Shown piece by piece: positions 18,069 to 26,606 of a DNA stretch of 64,000 bases. The first letter of the stretch is position 1. Each line of letters opens with the position of its first letter. The stretch covers positions 1,364,001 through 1,428,000 of the forward strand of contig NZ_JAGJBZ010000001.1 in assembly GCF_020010925.1 (NCBI RefSeq), in the 5' to 3' direction. Both the position numbers and the translations under genes were made by a program. The stretch comes from Streptomyces griseiscabiei. Its GTDB lineage: Bacteria > Actinomycetota > Actinomycetes > Streptomycetales > Streptomycetaceae. The notes under the pieces are model-generated. The model was not told the DNA's origin and searched no databases. It saw nothing but the letters and a program-made list of their open reading frames with translations.

Positions 18069-19431
18069 AGTGCTGCACCGCCCGTCCGTGCGAGGTGTCG
18101 AGGAGCCGCGCGACCCGGGCGTCCGCGTCGGCGAGCAGGGCGGGTTCGTCGACGGTGAGCAGCCGTCCGTCGCGCATCAGGACCCGCCCGTCGACGACGA
18201 CCGTGCGTACGTCGGCGGCGCGGGCGCTGTAGACGAGCGCGGCGCGCGGGTCGTGCAGCGGGCGGCAGTGCGGGCCGGACAGATCGGTGAGGACGATGTC
18301 GGCCCGCAGGCCCGGCTCCAGCGCACCGGTCCGGTCCTGGAGTCCCAGCGCCCTTGCGCCGCCGCGCACGGCCATCCGCAGGGTGTCGGAGACGGTCATC
18401 CAGGTCGCGTCCCGCACCGCCTGCTTCTGGGTGAGCGCGACCAGCCGCAGCGCCTCCCACACGTCCAGCGTGTTGTGCCCGGCGGCCCCGTCCGTGCCCA
18501 CGGCGACGGTGACCCCGGTGGCCAGCAGGTCGCGGACCGGGGTCAGCGGGGACAGCGCGTGCTTGAGGTACACCTTGGGGCAGCAGGCCACGGCGGTGGT
18601 GTCCGCGTGCTCCGCGAGCAGTGGCAGATCCCGCTGGACGATGCCGCAGCCGTGCGCGACGAGGGCGCCGGCGTCCAGGACCCCGGTGTCGTGCAGGACC
18701 CGGATCGGTGTGATGCCGCGCCGCCGCAGGCTCGACTCCGTCTGCTCCAGGTGCTCGGCGGCGTGGATGTGCATGCGCACGCCGAGCCGCCGGGCGTGGT
18801 CGGCGAGGGTCCGCAGGTCGTCGTCGTCGACGGTGTACGGGGCGTGCGGCCCGAGTGAGACGGTCACCCGACCGTCGGCCCCGCCGTGCCAGGTCTCGGC
18901 GAAGGCGACGCCGGCCTCCAGGGCCGCCGGGCCGCCGCTGCTGAAGTAGGTGGGCGCGATGTCGGCCCGCAGTCCCGTCTCCGCGACCGCCTCGGCGATC
19001 CGCTCGGGGAAGAAGTAGTGGTCCGCGAAGGTGGTGACGCCCGACCGGATCATCTCGGCACAGGCCAGCAGCGCCCCGGCGCGTACGTCTTCGGGGGTCA
19101 GGTTGGACTCCATCGGCCACACCCGGTCGTTGAACCAGCCCTCGACCGTCACGTCCTCGGCCGCGCCCCGCATCAGCACCATCGGGCTGTGCGTGTGGGC
19201 GTTCACCAGGCCGGGCAGGGCCAGCAGCCCGCGCCCGTCGATCACTTCGGTGCCGTGCTCCTCCGGCCGCTGCGCCCCCGTCGGCCGGACGTCCGCGATG
19301 ACACCGTCCTCGACCACGATGTCCTGCCCGGGCAGGATCTCGCACTCGCCCTCCACCGGGACGCGCAGCACGTCGCAGCCACGCACCAGGAGGTGGCGGG
19401 GGACGGCGGAAGGGGACGTTCTGTCGCTCAT
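18058..19431 (-). CDS. Amidohydrolase, adenosine/SAH/guanine-deaminase-like (TrzN/MtaD group)
   Basis: 457 residues of the metal-dependent amidohydrolase superfamily. The N-terminal metal pair is in GLVNAHTHSP, followed by MHIHAAEHLEQTE, VAHGCGI and the metal Asp in GTDGAAGHNTLDVWEALR. This set is typical of S-adenosylhomocysteine/methylthioadenosine and related deaminases. With DeoD and a nucleoside importer next door, deamination of a purine nucleoside or base is likely. The ATG at 19431 starts right after the homologous region begins; no Shine-Dalgarno is visible and the operator is 20 nt upstream, so the transcript may have a very short leader. Confidence 0.87.
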   Translation of the reverse strand: MSDRTSPSAVPRHLLVRGCDVLRVPVEGECEILPGQDIVVEDGVIADVRPTGAQRPEEHGTEVIDGRGLLALPGLVNAHTHSPMVLMRGAAEDVTVEGWFNDRVWPMESNLTPEDVRAGALLACAEMIRSGVTTFADHYFFPERIAEAVAETGLRADIAPTYFSSGGPAALEAGVAFAETWHGGADGRVTVSLGPHAPYTVDDDDLRTLADHARRLGVRMHIHAAEHLEQTESSLRRRGITPIRVLHDTGVLDAGALVAHGCGIVQRDLPLLAEHADTTAVACCPKVYLKHALSPLTPVRDLLATGVTVAVGTDGAAGHNTLDVWEALRLVALTQKQAVRDATWMTVSDTLRMAVRGGARALGLQDRTGALEPGLRADIVLTDLSGPHCRPLHDPRAALVYSARAADVRTVVVDGRVLMRDGRLLTVDEPALLADADARVARLLDTSHGRAVQHYDP

Positions 19432-19448
19432 GCGGCACAAGCTAGATA

Positions 19449-19464
19449 TCCAAAACGTTTTGCA
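19449..19464. promoter_or_regulatory. LacI-family operator before the amidohydrolase gene
   Basis: Second copy of the perfect palindrome CAAAACGTTTTG (19451-19462), flanked TC and CA, 20 nt upstream of the start at 19431. It is so near the start that bound repressor should block initiation. It pairs with the site at 15314-15325. Confidence 0.85.
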
Positions 19465-19554
19465 CAACAACCGACCGCCGTGGATCTCGGGCCGGGCCGA
19501 CACCGTCCCCGGGGCCCGGGGTCTCCGGGGCCCCGGGCCCCGATGGATGGGGCC

Positions 19555-19767
19555 TCAGGGCACCGCGGTGCGACGAGTGCCGCGGGGATGAGGGAGGCGG
19601 TGGGCCCGCCGGAGCCTGGGGCGGCGCCACCACGGCCGTGGGGCGTCCGGCTCCACCGGCGCGTCCGGCAGGGCCGAGAAGACGCCCGCCTGTGCGTGCC
19701 AGTCGCGGAACACGCCGGCGAACACCGGGTGGGGTTCGTGCGGGCGGGAGCCCCTCAAAGATGCCAC
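19555..19767 (-). CDS. Small Pro/Arg-rich protein of unknown function
   Basis: A possible 70-codon gene with GTG start at 19767 and a good AGGAGA 5 nt before it. The product begins ASLRGSRPHEPHPVFAGVFRDW and ends in a basic tail; no signal peptide or membrane segment is seen. It is divergent from the LacI gene at 19919 and shares with it an intergenic palindrome (19787-19816). I do not recognise the family; the amino-acid bias is partly what high GC alone would give. Confidence 0.45.
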   Translation of the reverse strand: MASLRGSRPHEPHPVFAGVFRDWHAQAGVFSALPDAPVEPDAPRPWWRRPRLRRAHRLPHPRGTRRTAVP

Positions 19768-19786
19768 TGCGTTCTCCTTCACTCAT

Positions 19787-19816
19787 CCCGTTACCGTTAA
19801 CGTGACCGGTAACGGG
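19787..19816. promoter_or_regulatory. Long inverted repeat in divergent promoter, probable LacI-type operator
   Basis: Arms CCCGTTACCG and CGGTAACGGG (10 of 10 matching) flank a 10-nt spacer (TTAACGTGAC) with a central CG, giving a 30-bp near-palindrome. It lies between the small minus-strand ORF and the plus-strand LacI gene, where a self-regulating LacI protein would bind. Confidence 0.65.
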
Positions 19817-19918
19817 ATTCTCGCCCAGGGGTGCGGATTCCGTCAACGGCCGCCGCCGGGCCGGCCGGCCGGTGGACCTGGTTGACTTGGGCGCAGGGCG
19901 GTACAGGAACAGAAGTGA

Positions 19919-20956
19919 GTGGGCGGCGTGGCCGGACAGCGGGAAACGGAAGACCAGCGGGCGCGGGGCACCGGAGCCGTCAAGCGCGTCACCCTTCGTG
20001 ATGTCGCGCTGGCGGCGGGCGTGTCCCATCAGACCGTCTCCCGGGCGATCAACGGCAAGGGCGAGATCGACCCGGCGACGCAGCGGCGCGTACTCGATGT
20101 CGCGAGGCAACTGCGGTACCGGCCCAGCCGGTTCGGCCGCGGGCTCGCCCGGCAGGACGTGGTGTCCGTCGGGCTGATCGTCCCCGACGTGGTCAACCCC
20201 TTCTTCCCGGAGTTCGTGGCCGGGGTGATCGCGGCAGCGGACGAACGCGGCTGGCAGGTGCTCGTGGCCAGCACCGAGAACGACCGGTCACGGGAGCTGG
20301 CCCTGGTCCGCTCGCTCGGCCAACAGGTCGACGCCCTCGTCGGCTACGTCAACCATCCCGACGCGCAGCTCGAACCGTACGTGGGCGGTGTGCCGCTGGT
20401 TCTCGTCGATCGCGGGCTGGACTCGACGACCCACGCGCTGGTGCACATCGACACCGCGGCCGGGATCCGGGCCGGGACGCGGCATCTCGTCGACCGGGGT
20501 CACCGCCGGATCGGCATGATCGACTGCGAGTGTCTGAGCGCCCCGATGGTCCGGCGCCGCACCTTCCTCGAACTCGTCGGCGAGCACGGGCTGCCCGTCG
20601 ACGAGGACTGGATCGTCATGGCCGAGCAGTCCCCGGACGGGGGCGCCGCCGCGTTCGAGGCGCTGCACGCCGCGCACCCGGATCTCACGGCCGTGGTCGC
20701 CTTCAACGACCTGGTGGCGATCGGCGCGCTCCGCGGCGCCCGCCGGCTCGGCGTCCGCGTACCGGACGACGTCGCGCTGGTCGGCTACGACGGGCTGAGC
20801 GTCGTCGATCTGGTCGACCCGCCGCTGACCACGCTCCATCTCGACAAGCGACGGCTGGGCGAACTGGCCATCCGTCAGGTCGACCTGCTTCTGGCGGGCG
20901 AGGTGCCGCCCCCCATCGTCCTGACACCGACCCTGCGTGTCCGGGGCACGACGTGA
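19919..20956 (+). CDS. LacI-family transcriptional regulator
   Basis: 345 residues. HTH: VTLRDVALAAGVSHQTVSRAINGKGEI (about 24-50), hinge YRPSRFGRGLARQ, then a sensor domain from VVSVGLIVPDVVNPFFPEF to LVGYDGLSVVDLVDPPLTTLHL. The GTG at 19919 is chosen; GTG 19928 is an alternative. Only a small unknown ORF is divergent to it, and the downstream gene is an unrelated kinase on the other strand, so the target metabolic genes are not in view. Confidence 0.88.
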   Translation: MGGVAGQRETEDQRARGTGAVKRVTLRDVALAAGVSHQTVSRAINGKGEIDPATQRRVLDVARQLRYRPSRFGRGLARQDVVSVGLIVPDVVNPFFPEFVAGVIAAADERGWQVLVASTENDRSRELALVRSLGQQVDALVGYVNHPDAQLEPYVGGVPLVLVDRGLDSTTHALVHIDTAAGIRAGTRHLVDRGHRRIGMIDCECLSAPMVRRRTFLELVGEHGLPVDEDWIVMAEQSPDGGAAAFEALHAAHPDLTAVVAFNDLVAIGALRGARRLGVRVPDDVALVGYDGLSVVDLVDPPLTTLHLDKRRLGELAIRQVDLLLAGEVPPPIVLTPTLRVRGTT

Positions 20957-21033
20957 CCCGCCTTCGGCCTCGTTCCGTCAGCGGGGTCCGGGCGCCGGCC
21001 GGCTCGCGGGTTCACCCGTGGCCTCCCCCGGCG

Positions 21034-21939
21034 TCACGCGAGAGGGCTGTCGGCCAGAATGCGTTCCAAGGTTCGCCGACCCGTCCGGCTCATGGCCGGG
21101 TTGCTGGTGACGTAGTACCAGACCAGCCCCATCGCCTGGACGAACGCCCACGCCTTGCCCCGCTCCCATGCGAGGTCGTCGCTCGCCAGGTGGTCCCGGA
21201 GCACCTGGCGCGGTCCGGCCTCCAGCAGATGCCACGCGCTCACCAGGTCCAGTGAGGGGTCGGCCGGCCCGAAGCCGCCGACGTCGAGGATTCCCGTGAG
21301 CCGGCCGGCGGACACGAGCACGTTGCCGGGGATCAGATCGCAGTGGGCCATGACGTCCTCGGCCGTGCCTCGCGGCAGGTCACGCAGAGCGGCCCAGACA
21401 CGGCGCAGCCGGGGGACGTCGAGGAGGTGCCCGCTGTGTCCGAAGCAGGTCTCCATCCAGGCGTCATGGGACCGCAGATCGCCTCCTCGGCCCGTGCCGG
21501 CGAACGTGCGGCCACGGGTGTCGATCGCGCGCAGCTCGCCGATGAGATCGGCCAGGTCGCGGGCGAACGCGCGTGATCGGCCCGGGTCCTCGTCGGCGGC
21601 GACGACGCCGGGCAGCCATGTCTGCACCGACCACGGGAGCGGGTAGCCCGCCCCGGGCTCCCCCAGTGCGACCGGCTCGGGCGTGGGGAACCGCGTGCGG
21701 CCCGCCAGTTCACGAGCCGCCGCCGCCTCGGCCTCCAGCAGACGCCGTGTCGGCTCCACGTCGGCGGCCTCCAGAGGGAATCGGGCCGCGAGCCGATCGC
21801 CGATACGGAAGACGGCGTTGACCGTGCCCTGCGACGCGATGCTCCTGACCGGCAGACCCCGCCACTTCGGAAACTGCCGCTCCACCAACTCGCGCGCCGT
21901 CTCAGGTGACACCGTCAGCTGGTTCGCGTGCATCGTCAT
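21034..21939 (-). CDS. Aminoglycoside-phosphotransferase-family kinase
   Basis: 301 residues of the APH/protein-kinase-like fold. The N-lobe has AVFRIGDRLAARFPLEAAD. The catalytic loop reads HCDLIPGNVLV where APHs usually have HGDLxxxN, and the metal-binding segment reads ILDVGGFGPADPSLDL. So the catalytic Asp and Asn and the DFG-like Asp are present. Many Streptomyces proteins of this kind have unknown substrates, and resistance cannot be inferred. It stands alone between a LacI gene and sigJ-like gene. Confidence 0.82.
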   Translation of the reverse strand: MTMHANQLTVSPETARELVERQFPKWRGLPVRSIASQGTVNAVFRIGDRLAARFPLEAADVEPTRRLLEAEAAAARELAGRTRFPTPEPVALGEPGAGYPLPWSVQTWLPGVVAADEDPGRSRAFARDLADLIGELRAIDTRGRTFAGTGRGGDLRSHDAWMETCFGHSGHLLDVPRLRRVWAALRDLPRGTAEDVMAHCDLIPGNVLVSAGRLTGILDVGGFGPADPSLDLVSAWHLLEAGPRQVLRDHLASDDLAWERGKAWAFVQAMGLVWYYVTSNPAMSRTGRRTLERILADSPLA

Positions 21940-21990
21940 GGCGGAAGCATCCGCGTCACGATCTACGGCCGCAACGCGTTTCCCGCACAG

Positions 21991-22962
21991 TCACCGCGTC
22001 CACGGGCGTAGTTTCTCCGGGTTGCGGACCGCCCAGACACGGGTGACGCGGCCGTCGGCGAGGTCGAACGCCGCCACGGTCACGACGCGGCCGTCACGCC
22101 GGGCCACCAGGCCCGGTGTGCCGTTGACCGAGTGCTCCAGGAGTTCGAGCCCCGGGGCCTTGTCGGCGATGGCGAGCAGATACCGGGCGATGCGCGCGCC
22201 GCCCTCGACCGGGTGCAGGACGGTACCCACCAGACCGCCGCCGTCGGCGGTCATCACGGCGGCCGGGTCGAGGAGGGCGACGAGGGCCGCGATGTCCTTG
22301 CTCTGCCAGGCCTCCTTGACCTGCCGCACCACCTCGGCGCGGCCGGTCGCCGTCACTGCGGCGCGTTCGCCGTTCAGCCGCCGCCGGGCGGAGGCCGCGA
22401 GCTGTTTGCAGGCCGCGGGGGTACGGCCGAGGACGGCGGCTATCTCGGCGAAGGGATACCGGAAGACGTCGTGCAGGACGAACGCCACCCGCTCGGCGGG
22501 CGTCATCGACTCCAGGACGACGAGGAAGGCCATGGTCACCGACTCGTCCAGCACGATCTGGTCGGCGGGGTCCGCACGCCCGACGGGGTCACCGCCGGCG
22601 GGCTCCCATTCGGTGCGGTCGGGCAGCGGTTCGGGCAGCCACGCGCCGACATAGCGTTCCCGGCGGGCTCGCGCCGAGCCGAGCAGGTCGAGGCAGATAC
22701 GGCCGGTCACCGTCGTCAGCCATGCGCCGGGGGACAGAATCTCCGCCTGCCGGTCGCCCGGCAGCGCGTACCAGCGGGCGTAGGCGTCCTGGACGGCGTC
22801 CTCGGCCTCGGTCGCCGAACCGAGCAACCGGTAGGCGACATTGACGAGTTGGCCACGCTCGCCCGCCACGTGGGCCGCTCCGCGCCAGCCGCCGAGGTCG
22901 TCCGTTCCATCCGCTCCGGCCCTTCCGTCCGTCGCCTCCGCGCCGGTCCCGGCAGTCTCCAT
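21991..22962 (-). CDS. sigJ: ECF41-family sigma factor (SigJ type) with SnoaL-like C-terminal domain
   Basis: 323 residues. Region 2 spans LVNVAYRLLGSATEAEDAVQDAYARWY, region 4 MTPAERVAFVLHDVFRYPFAEIAAVLGRTPAACKQLAASAR. The linker carries the ECF41 motif WLPEP. The C-terminal SnoaL-like domain contains DGGG (TADGGGLVGT) and NPEKL near the end, the two motifs known to control ECF41 activity. ECF41 factors have no separate anti-sigma gene. The divergent neighbour is a small membrane protein. The shared intergenic region has no TGTCACA-type promoter, unlike the later ECF41 gene. Confidence 0.9.
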   Translation of the reverse strand: METAGTGAEATDGRAGADGTDDLGGWRGAAHVAGERGQLVNVAYRLLGSATEAEDAVQDAYARWYALPGDRQAEILSPGAWLTTVTGRICLDLLGSARARRERYVGAWLPEPLPDRTEWEPAGGDPVGRADPADQIVLDESVTMAFLVVLESMTPAERVAFVLHDVFRYPFAEIAAVLGRTPAACKQLAASARRRLNGERAAVTATGRAEVVRQVKEAWQSKDIAALVALLDPAAVMTADGGGLVGTVLHPVEGGARIARYLLAIADKAPGLELLEHSVNGTPGLVARRDGRVVTVAAFDLADGRVTRVWAVRNPEKLRPWTR

Positions 22963-23006
22963 GTCCCCGGCCGCCCCCTCGCCTTACCTTTCACCGGCCC
23001 GCGTCG

Positions 23007-23047
23007 TCGGGCAGGTGAGACCGACTTTATCGATCTACTGCCCGACG
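23007..23047. promoter_or_regulatory. Inverted repeat between sigJ and membrane-protein gene
   Basis: GTCGGGCAG (23007-23015) and CTGCCCGAC (23039-23047) are perfect 9-bp inverted repeats separated by 23 nt including an AT-richer core (CTTTATCGAT). It lies in the divergent promoter region and could be an operator or a weak hairpin; the binding protein is unknown. Confidence 0.4.
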
Positions 23048-23069
23048 GGCGGAAACGGGGACGCGGGAC

Positions 23070-23477
23070 ATGGCCACACAGATGACGGTGACAGGTACGA
23101 CGCAGGCACGGCGCGGCTCCTCGTTCCTGCGGATCGCGATAGCGCTGCAGACCCTGACCATCTTCCTGCAGGCGGTCTCCGCCGGACTGCTGCTGACCTC
23201 GTCCTACGGGGAGGTCCTGCACAGCGTCGGAGCCAGGGTGATGTACGGGGCGACGATGCTGTACCTGCTCGCGGCGGTACTGGCGTGGAAGCCGGGCGGC
23301 GGCTCGCCCCGGCCGGTGCTGCACGCGTCCGGCTTCCTCGTCCTCGCCTCGGTCCAGGTCGTGCTCGGCATCGCGCACGTCCCGTCGGTCCATCTCCCCC
23401 TGGGCGTCCTGATGTTCGGGCTGAGCGTGCTGGCGCTGGCCCGCCCCGGGACCCGGGGTGGGGCTACGCGACCTTGA
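23070..23477 (+). CDS. Four-helix integral membrane protein, unknown function
   Basis: 135 residues with four probable membrane segments: IAIALQTLTIFLQAVSAGLL, MYGATMLYLLAAVLAW, LHASGFLVLASVQVVLGIA and LPLGVLMFGLSVLALA. No motif for a transporter or enzyme is visible. It is divergent from the ECF41 sigma gene and may be its target by position. Its last 14 nt overlap the 3' end of the convergent small gene. Confidence 0.75.
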   Translation: MATQMTVTGTTQARRGSSFLRIAIALQTLTIFLQAVSAGLLLTSSYGEVLHSVGARVMYGATMLYLLAAVLAWKPGGGSPRPVLHASGFLVLASVQVVLGIAHVPSVHLPLGVLMFGLSVLALARPGTRGGATRP

Positions 23478-23649
23478 ACTCGATCTGGGTGATGGACGGT
23501 CCGTCGCCGGTGACCTGACCGTCGCCGATGGACTCCGTCCAGGAACCGTCCTGCTGGAGCTTGTGCAGAACCGCCGGGGAGAGGCTGACCGTGATCTGGA
23601 TGCCGCCCCCGGCGGACGGGGCGCGGTCGATGCGGATGTCGTTGCTCAT
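23464..23649 (-). CDS. Small 61-residue protein, unknown function
   Basis: The product begins MSNDIRIDRAPSAGGG and has a beta-rich middle (IQITVSLSPAVLHKLQQ) and a hydrophilic end. Its composition is not that of a random GC-rich frame (Ile, Gln, Ser and Asp are common), which supports a real gene. A GGAGG lies 13 nt before the ATG. It is downstream of and convergent with the membrane protein; no family recognised. Confidence 0.6.
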   Translation of the reverse strand: MSNDIRIDRAPSAGGGIQITVSLSPAVLHKLQQDGSWTESIGDGQVTGDGPSITQIEFKVA

Positions 23650-23716
23650 GCCGAGGAAGCTACCTCCAACGCGGCGCCCGGCATGGGCCGTTGACGATTT
23701 ACCCGGGGACGTGGGG

Positions 23717-25264
23717 TTACGGGCCGATCGGTCCTCGGTTCTCCTGTGGCTCGTAGTCGAACCAGTCGAAGTGCACGGAGCCGGCGGTGGCGAACATGCC
23801 GAGGACCCGGCCGGTGAAGCCGCCGGCGACCTCCGTGGACAGGTAACGGCCGTCCAGTGAGGCGAGTTCGACGAAGGTGCCGTCCGGTTCCTCGAAGCCC
23901 AGTGAGATGAGGTCGGGGCCGGCCAGGGGGCTGTTCACGGTGTCGACGGGTGTCGTCCCGACGCGCAGGACGACCGGGCCGGGCGGCACCGGACGGGATG
24001 CCACGACCGTGCTCAGCGGGCCGATGCGGGCACGGACCCGCACCTGCCCGGCGGCGGTCTCGACGGAGTAGTGGTGGCTCTCGTCCAGGCGCACGGCCAG
24101 GCCGCCCTCCCCCTGCGCCGCGTCCACCAGGGTGCGTGCCCGGCACGACCGGTGCTGCTGGCGTCGGCCGACGAACGTCACCCCGGCATCGTCCAGCGAT
24201 CCGCCTCGCGCGCCCAGGGTGAGCGAGCCGGGCCGTTCCTTGGTGGTGCAGTCCTCGGCGGGGCGGTGACGCAACGAGAGCCAGTGCGGAGCCAGTTCGG
24301 CCGCGTCGAAGTCGTCCCGGTGGTCGGGCGCGGTGGCGGGCGGCCGGAGGGGCCACGGCGGGGCCGGCAGCTCGGGCGAGAGTGCGCCGACGACGGGCCA
24401 GCCGTCCACCCACTCCACCGGCGCCAGGTAGGTCTCCCGTCCGAGTACGTGCCAGCCGGGGGTGCCGCCGCCCGGCCGTACGCCGAGCAGGACCATCCAC
24501 CACGACCCGTCGGGTCCCCGCACCAGGTCGGCGTGGCCGGTGTTCTGGATGGGGTGGTCGGTGCCGCGGTGGGTCAGGATCGGGTTGTCCGGGCAGGGCT
24601 CGAACGGGCCCGTGGGGGTGGTGCCTCGGGCGATCGAGACGCCGTGGCCGCGCTCCGTGCCGCCTTCGGCGATGAGCAGGTACCAGTGGTCGCCGACGCG
24701 GTACAGGTGGGGTGCCTCGGGAGCCTTGGCGCCGGGGGCGCCGGACCACAGCTGCCGGCGCTCGCCGAACGTCTCCCCGGTGTGGGGGTCGAGACGGATC
24801 TGGCCGACCCCGGCGGTGGTGCACCAGCAGGTGCCGTCGTCGTCCCAGGCGATGTCGGGGTCGATGCCGTGCACCCCGGGCAGCCGGATCGGGTCGGACC
24901 AGGGGCCGGCCGGGTCGGTGGCCGTGAACAGCAGATTGCCGTCGCCGCTGACGTTGGTGACGATCAGCCAGAACCGGCCGTCGTGGTGGCGCAGGGTGGG
25001 CGCGTAGATCCCTCCGGAGGAGGGTGTGCCGGGCGGCAGTCGCAGTTGGCTCGGGCGGTCGAGCGCGTTGCCGATCTGCGTCCAGTGCACCAGGTCCCGG
25101 CTGTGCAGGATGGGGACACCGGGGAAGTACTCGAAGCTGGAGCACGCGAGGTAGTAGTCGTCGCCCGCCCGGCAGATGGACGGATCGGGGTAGAAGCCGG
25201 GGATCACCGGGTTGCTGACGGTGTTTCCCGTCTCGGACACGTCGGACACGCTCGTCACCCTCAT
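23717..25264 (-). CDS. Glycoside hydrolase family 43 (beta-xylosidase/arabinofuranosidase type)
   Basis: 515 residues without signal peptide, so a cytoplasmic enzyme acting on imported xylo- or arabino-oligosaccharides. The N-terminal five-blade propeller carries the catalytic set: Asp in GFYPDPSICR, Asp in HGIDPDIAWDDDG and Glu in APEAPHLYRVG. A C-terminal beta-sandwich (from about residue 315, DDFDAAELAPHWLSLR onward) matches the XynB-type GH43 C2 domain. ATG 25264 has AAAGGA 5 nt upstream. A GAAAGTTTC operator lies 20 nt before the start, and a LacI gene is directly upstream. Confidence 0.9.
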   Translation of the reverse strand: MRVTSVSDVSETGNTVSNPVIPGFYPDPSICRAGDDYYLACSSFEYFPGVPILHSRDLVHWTQIGNALDRPSQLRLPPGTPSSGGIYAPTLRHHDGRFWLIVTNVSGDGNLLFTATDPAGPWSDPIRLPGVHGIDPDIAWDDDGTCWCTTAGVGQIRLDPHTGETFGERRQLWSGAPGAKAPEAPHLYRVGDHWYLLIAEGGTERGHGVSIARGTTPTGPFEPCPDNPILTHRGTDHPIQNTGHADLVRGPDGSWWMVLLGVRPGGGTPGWHVLGRETYLAPVEWVDGWPVVGALSPELPAPPWPLRPPATAPDHRDDFDAAELAPHWLSLRHRPAEDCTTKERPGSLTLGARGGSLDDAGVTFVGRRQQHRSCRARTLVDAAQGEGGLAVRLDESHHYSVETAAGQVRVRARIGPLSTVVASRPVPPGPVVLRVGTTPVDTVNSPLAGPDLISLGFEEPDGTFVELASLDGRYLSTEVAGGFTGRVLGMFATAGSVHFDWFDYEPQENRGPIGP

Positions 25265-25282
25265 CGGGTCCTTTCGCAGCGA

Positions 25283-25293
25283 CGAAAGTTTCT
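25283..25293. promoter_or_regulatory. GAAAGTTTC-type operator before GH43
   Basis: CGAAAGTTTCT, a 9-bp palindrome GAAA-G-TTTC just upstream of the GH43 start. The same motif precedes both GH5 cellulase genes (26521-26531 and 57843-57857). CGAAA repeats are, as I recall, described in front of Streptomyces xylanase genes. Confidence 0.65.
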
Positions 25294-25361
25294 CTTCCAC
25301 CGACGGACAGTTTCCTCAGCAGGCTAGTGAGGGCCGTGTCACCGGTCAACGAGTGCGCGGG

Positions 25362-26450
25362 TCAGCCGCCGGGCGGAGCGGTGCTGGCCCGGACCGTCAG
25401 GGTCGTCGCGATCTCCAGGCGGGAGGCCTGCGGCGCCTCCTCGCCGCGGCCCAGCGTGAGCGCCAGCTCGGTCGCGGCCACGGCCATCTCGGTCAGGGGC
25501 TGGTGAACGGTCGTCAGGGGCGGGTCCACCCAGGCCACGACCGGGAGATCGTCGAATCCGACGACGCTGAGGTCCTCGGGGATGCGCAGCCCCGCCTCGC
25601 GGGCCGCCTGGTAGACGCCGAGCGCCTGAAGGTCGTTGGCGGTGAAGACCGCGGTCGGGCGCTCGGGCAGGGCCAGCAGGGTGCGTGCCGCCGCGTAGCC
25701 GTCCTCGCTGGTGAGCGGCGCGTGCACGACGAGTACGGGGTCGACGGGCAGACCGGCGGACCCCATCGCGGAGCGGTATCCGTCCAGCCGGGCGCAGCAG
25801 TAGAGCTGGTCCCGCGGGCCGCCGATCATGGCGATACGGCGGTGCCCCAGCTCCGTGAGATGGCGGGTCGCGGCCCGGCCGCCGGACCAGTTGGTGGCGC
25901 CCACGAAGGGGACGTCGTCCGGGAGTTCGGTGGCCGGGTCGAAGACGACGAACGGGATGCCCTTGGCCGTCAGCTGCTCCCGCTCGGCCGCGGAGAGCTG
26001 GGCCACGGACAGCACGCAGTGGGGACGCCGGGAGACGGTGTCGTCCCAGGTGGGCGGGTCGGTGTCGTGCAGCCCGAACTCGGAGACCATGACCCCCACC
26101 CGGTGCCGGCGGGCCACCTGTTCGACGCCTCGGATGATCTCGACGGCCCACATGTGCTTGAGCTCGCGGAACACCAGCTCCACCACGTTGTTGCGGTGGG
26201 CGCCGGTGGGTTTGCGGTAGCCGTAGCGGTTGACCAGCTCCTCGACGCGTGCGCGGGTGTCCGCGGAGACGCCGGACCTGCCATTGATCACCTTGGACAC
26301 GGTGGGGACCGAGACCCCCGCCGACTCGGCGATGAACGCGATGGTGACCGGCCTGGAGGTGTCGCCCCGCCCGTCGTGGCCGTCCGCCGGTCCGTCAGCC
26401 GCGTACTCCGCCAAGGTCGTCCGCCCGTCCGCTCGATGTGCCCGGCTCAT
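25362..26450 (-). CDS. LacI-family regulator of plant-polysaccharide genes
   Basis: About 362 residues from ATG 26450 (a GTG at 26489 would add 13). The HTH reads VTIAFIAESAGVSVPTVSKVINGRSGV, the hinge region RYGYRKPTGAHRNN, and the sensor domain ends in [23 protein letters not shown]. It sits between GH43 and the divergent GH5-CBM gene. Each of those has a GAAASTTTC site in its promoter, so this is the likely repressor of both, and perhaps of the GH5 gene at 57.9 kb. The region 25315-25361 between it and GH43 holds only the GH43 promoter. Confidence 0.88.
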   Translation of the reverse strand: MSRAHRADGRTTLAEYAADGPADGHDGRGDTSRPVTIAFIAESAGVSVPTVSKVINGRSGVSADTRARVEELVNRYGYRKPTGAHRNNVVELVFRELKHMWAVEIIRGVEQVARRHRVGVMVSEFGLHDTDPPTWDDTVSRRPHCVLSVAQLSAAEREQLTAKGIPFVVFDPATELPDDVPFVGATNWSGGRAATRHLTELGHRRIAMIGGPRDQLYCCARLDGYRSAMGSAGLPVDPVLVVHAPLTSEDGYAAARTLLALPERPTAVFTANDLQALGVYQAAREAGLRIPEDLSVVGFDDLPVVAWVDPPLTTVHQPLTEMAVAATELALTLGRGEEAPQASRLEIATTLTVRASTAPPGG

Positions 26451-26520
26451 TCTGGCACCCCGCCGCACCGCGCCTGTGGTCTCCGGCACCTCCGCATGTT
26501 AGTTTTCGCGCCGCGCAGAG

Positions 26521-26531
26521 CGAAACTTTCC
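26521..26531. promoter_or_regulatory. GAAACTTTC-type operator before the GH5-CBM gene
   Basis: CGAAACTTTCC: GAAA-C-TTTC palindrome located between the divergent lacI and GH5 starts. It is the same class as the sites at 25283 and 57843. Confidence 0.65.
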
Positions 26532-26606
26532 TTCATTGAGCTGTATCTCGGTCGGCCTTCGGCCTGCACCCCATGTCGCACTCCCCCCAACCAGAAGGTG
26601 CGCGTG

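Noticed and set aside
21034-21939. Aminoglycoside resistance gene
   Set aside because: The fold is APH-like but the catalytic loop is HCDL rather than HGDL and no substrate-specific features are seen. Calling resistance would be unsupported.
25337-25364. TGTCACC-N17-GTCA on the plus strand, similar to the ECF41-type promoters
   Set aside because: The seventh base differs and it points into the antisense strand of the LacI gene, with no plus-strand start nearby. Best taken as chance.
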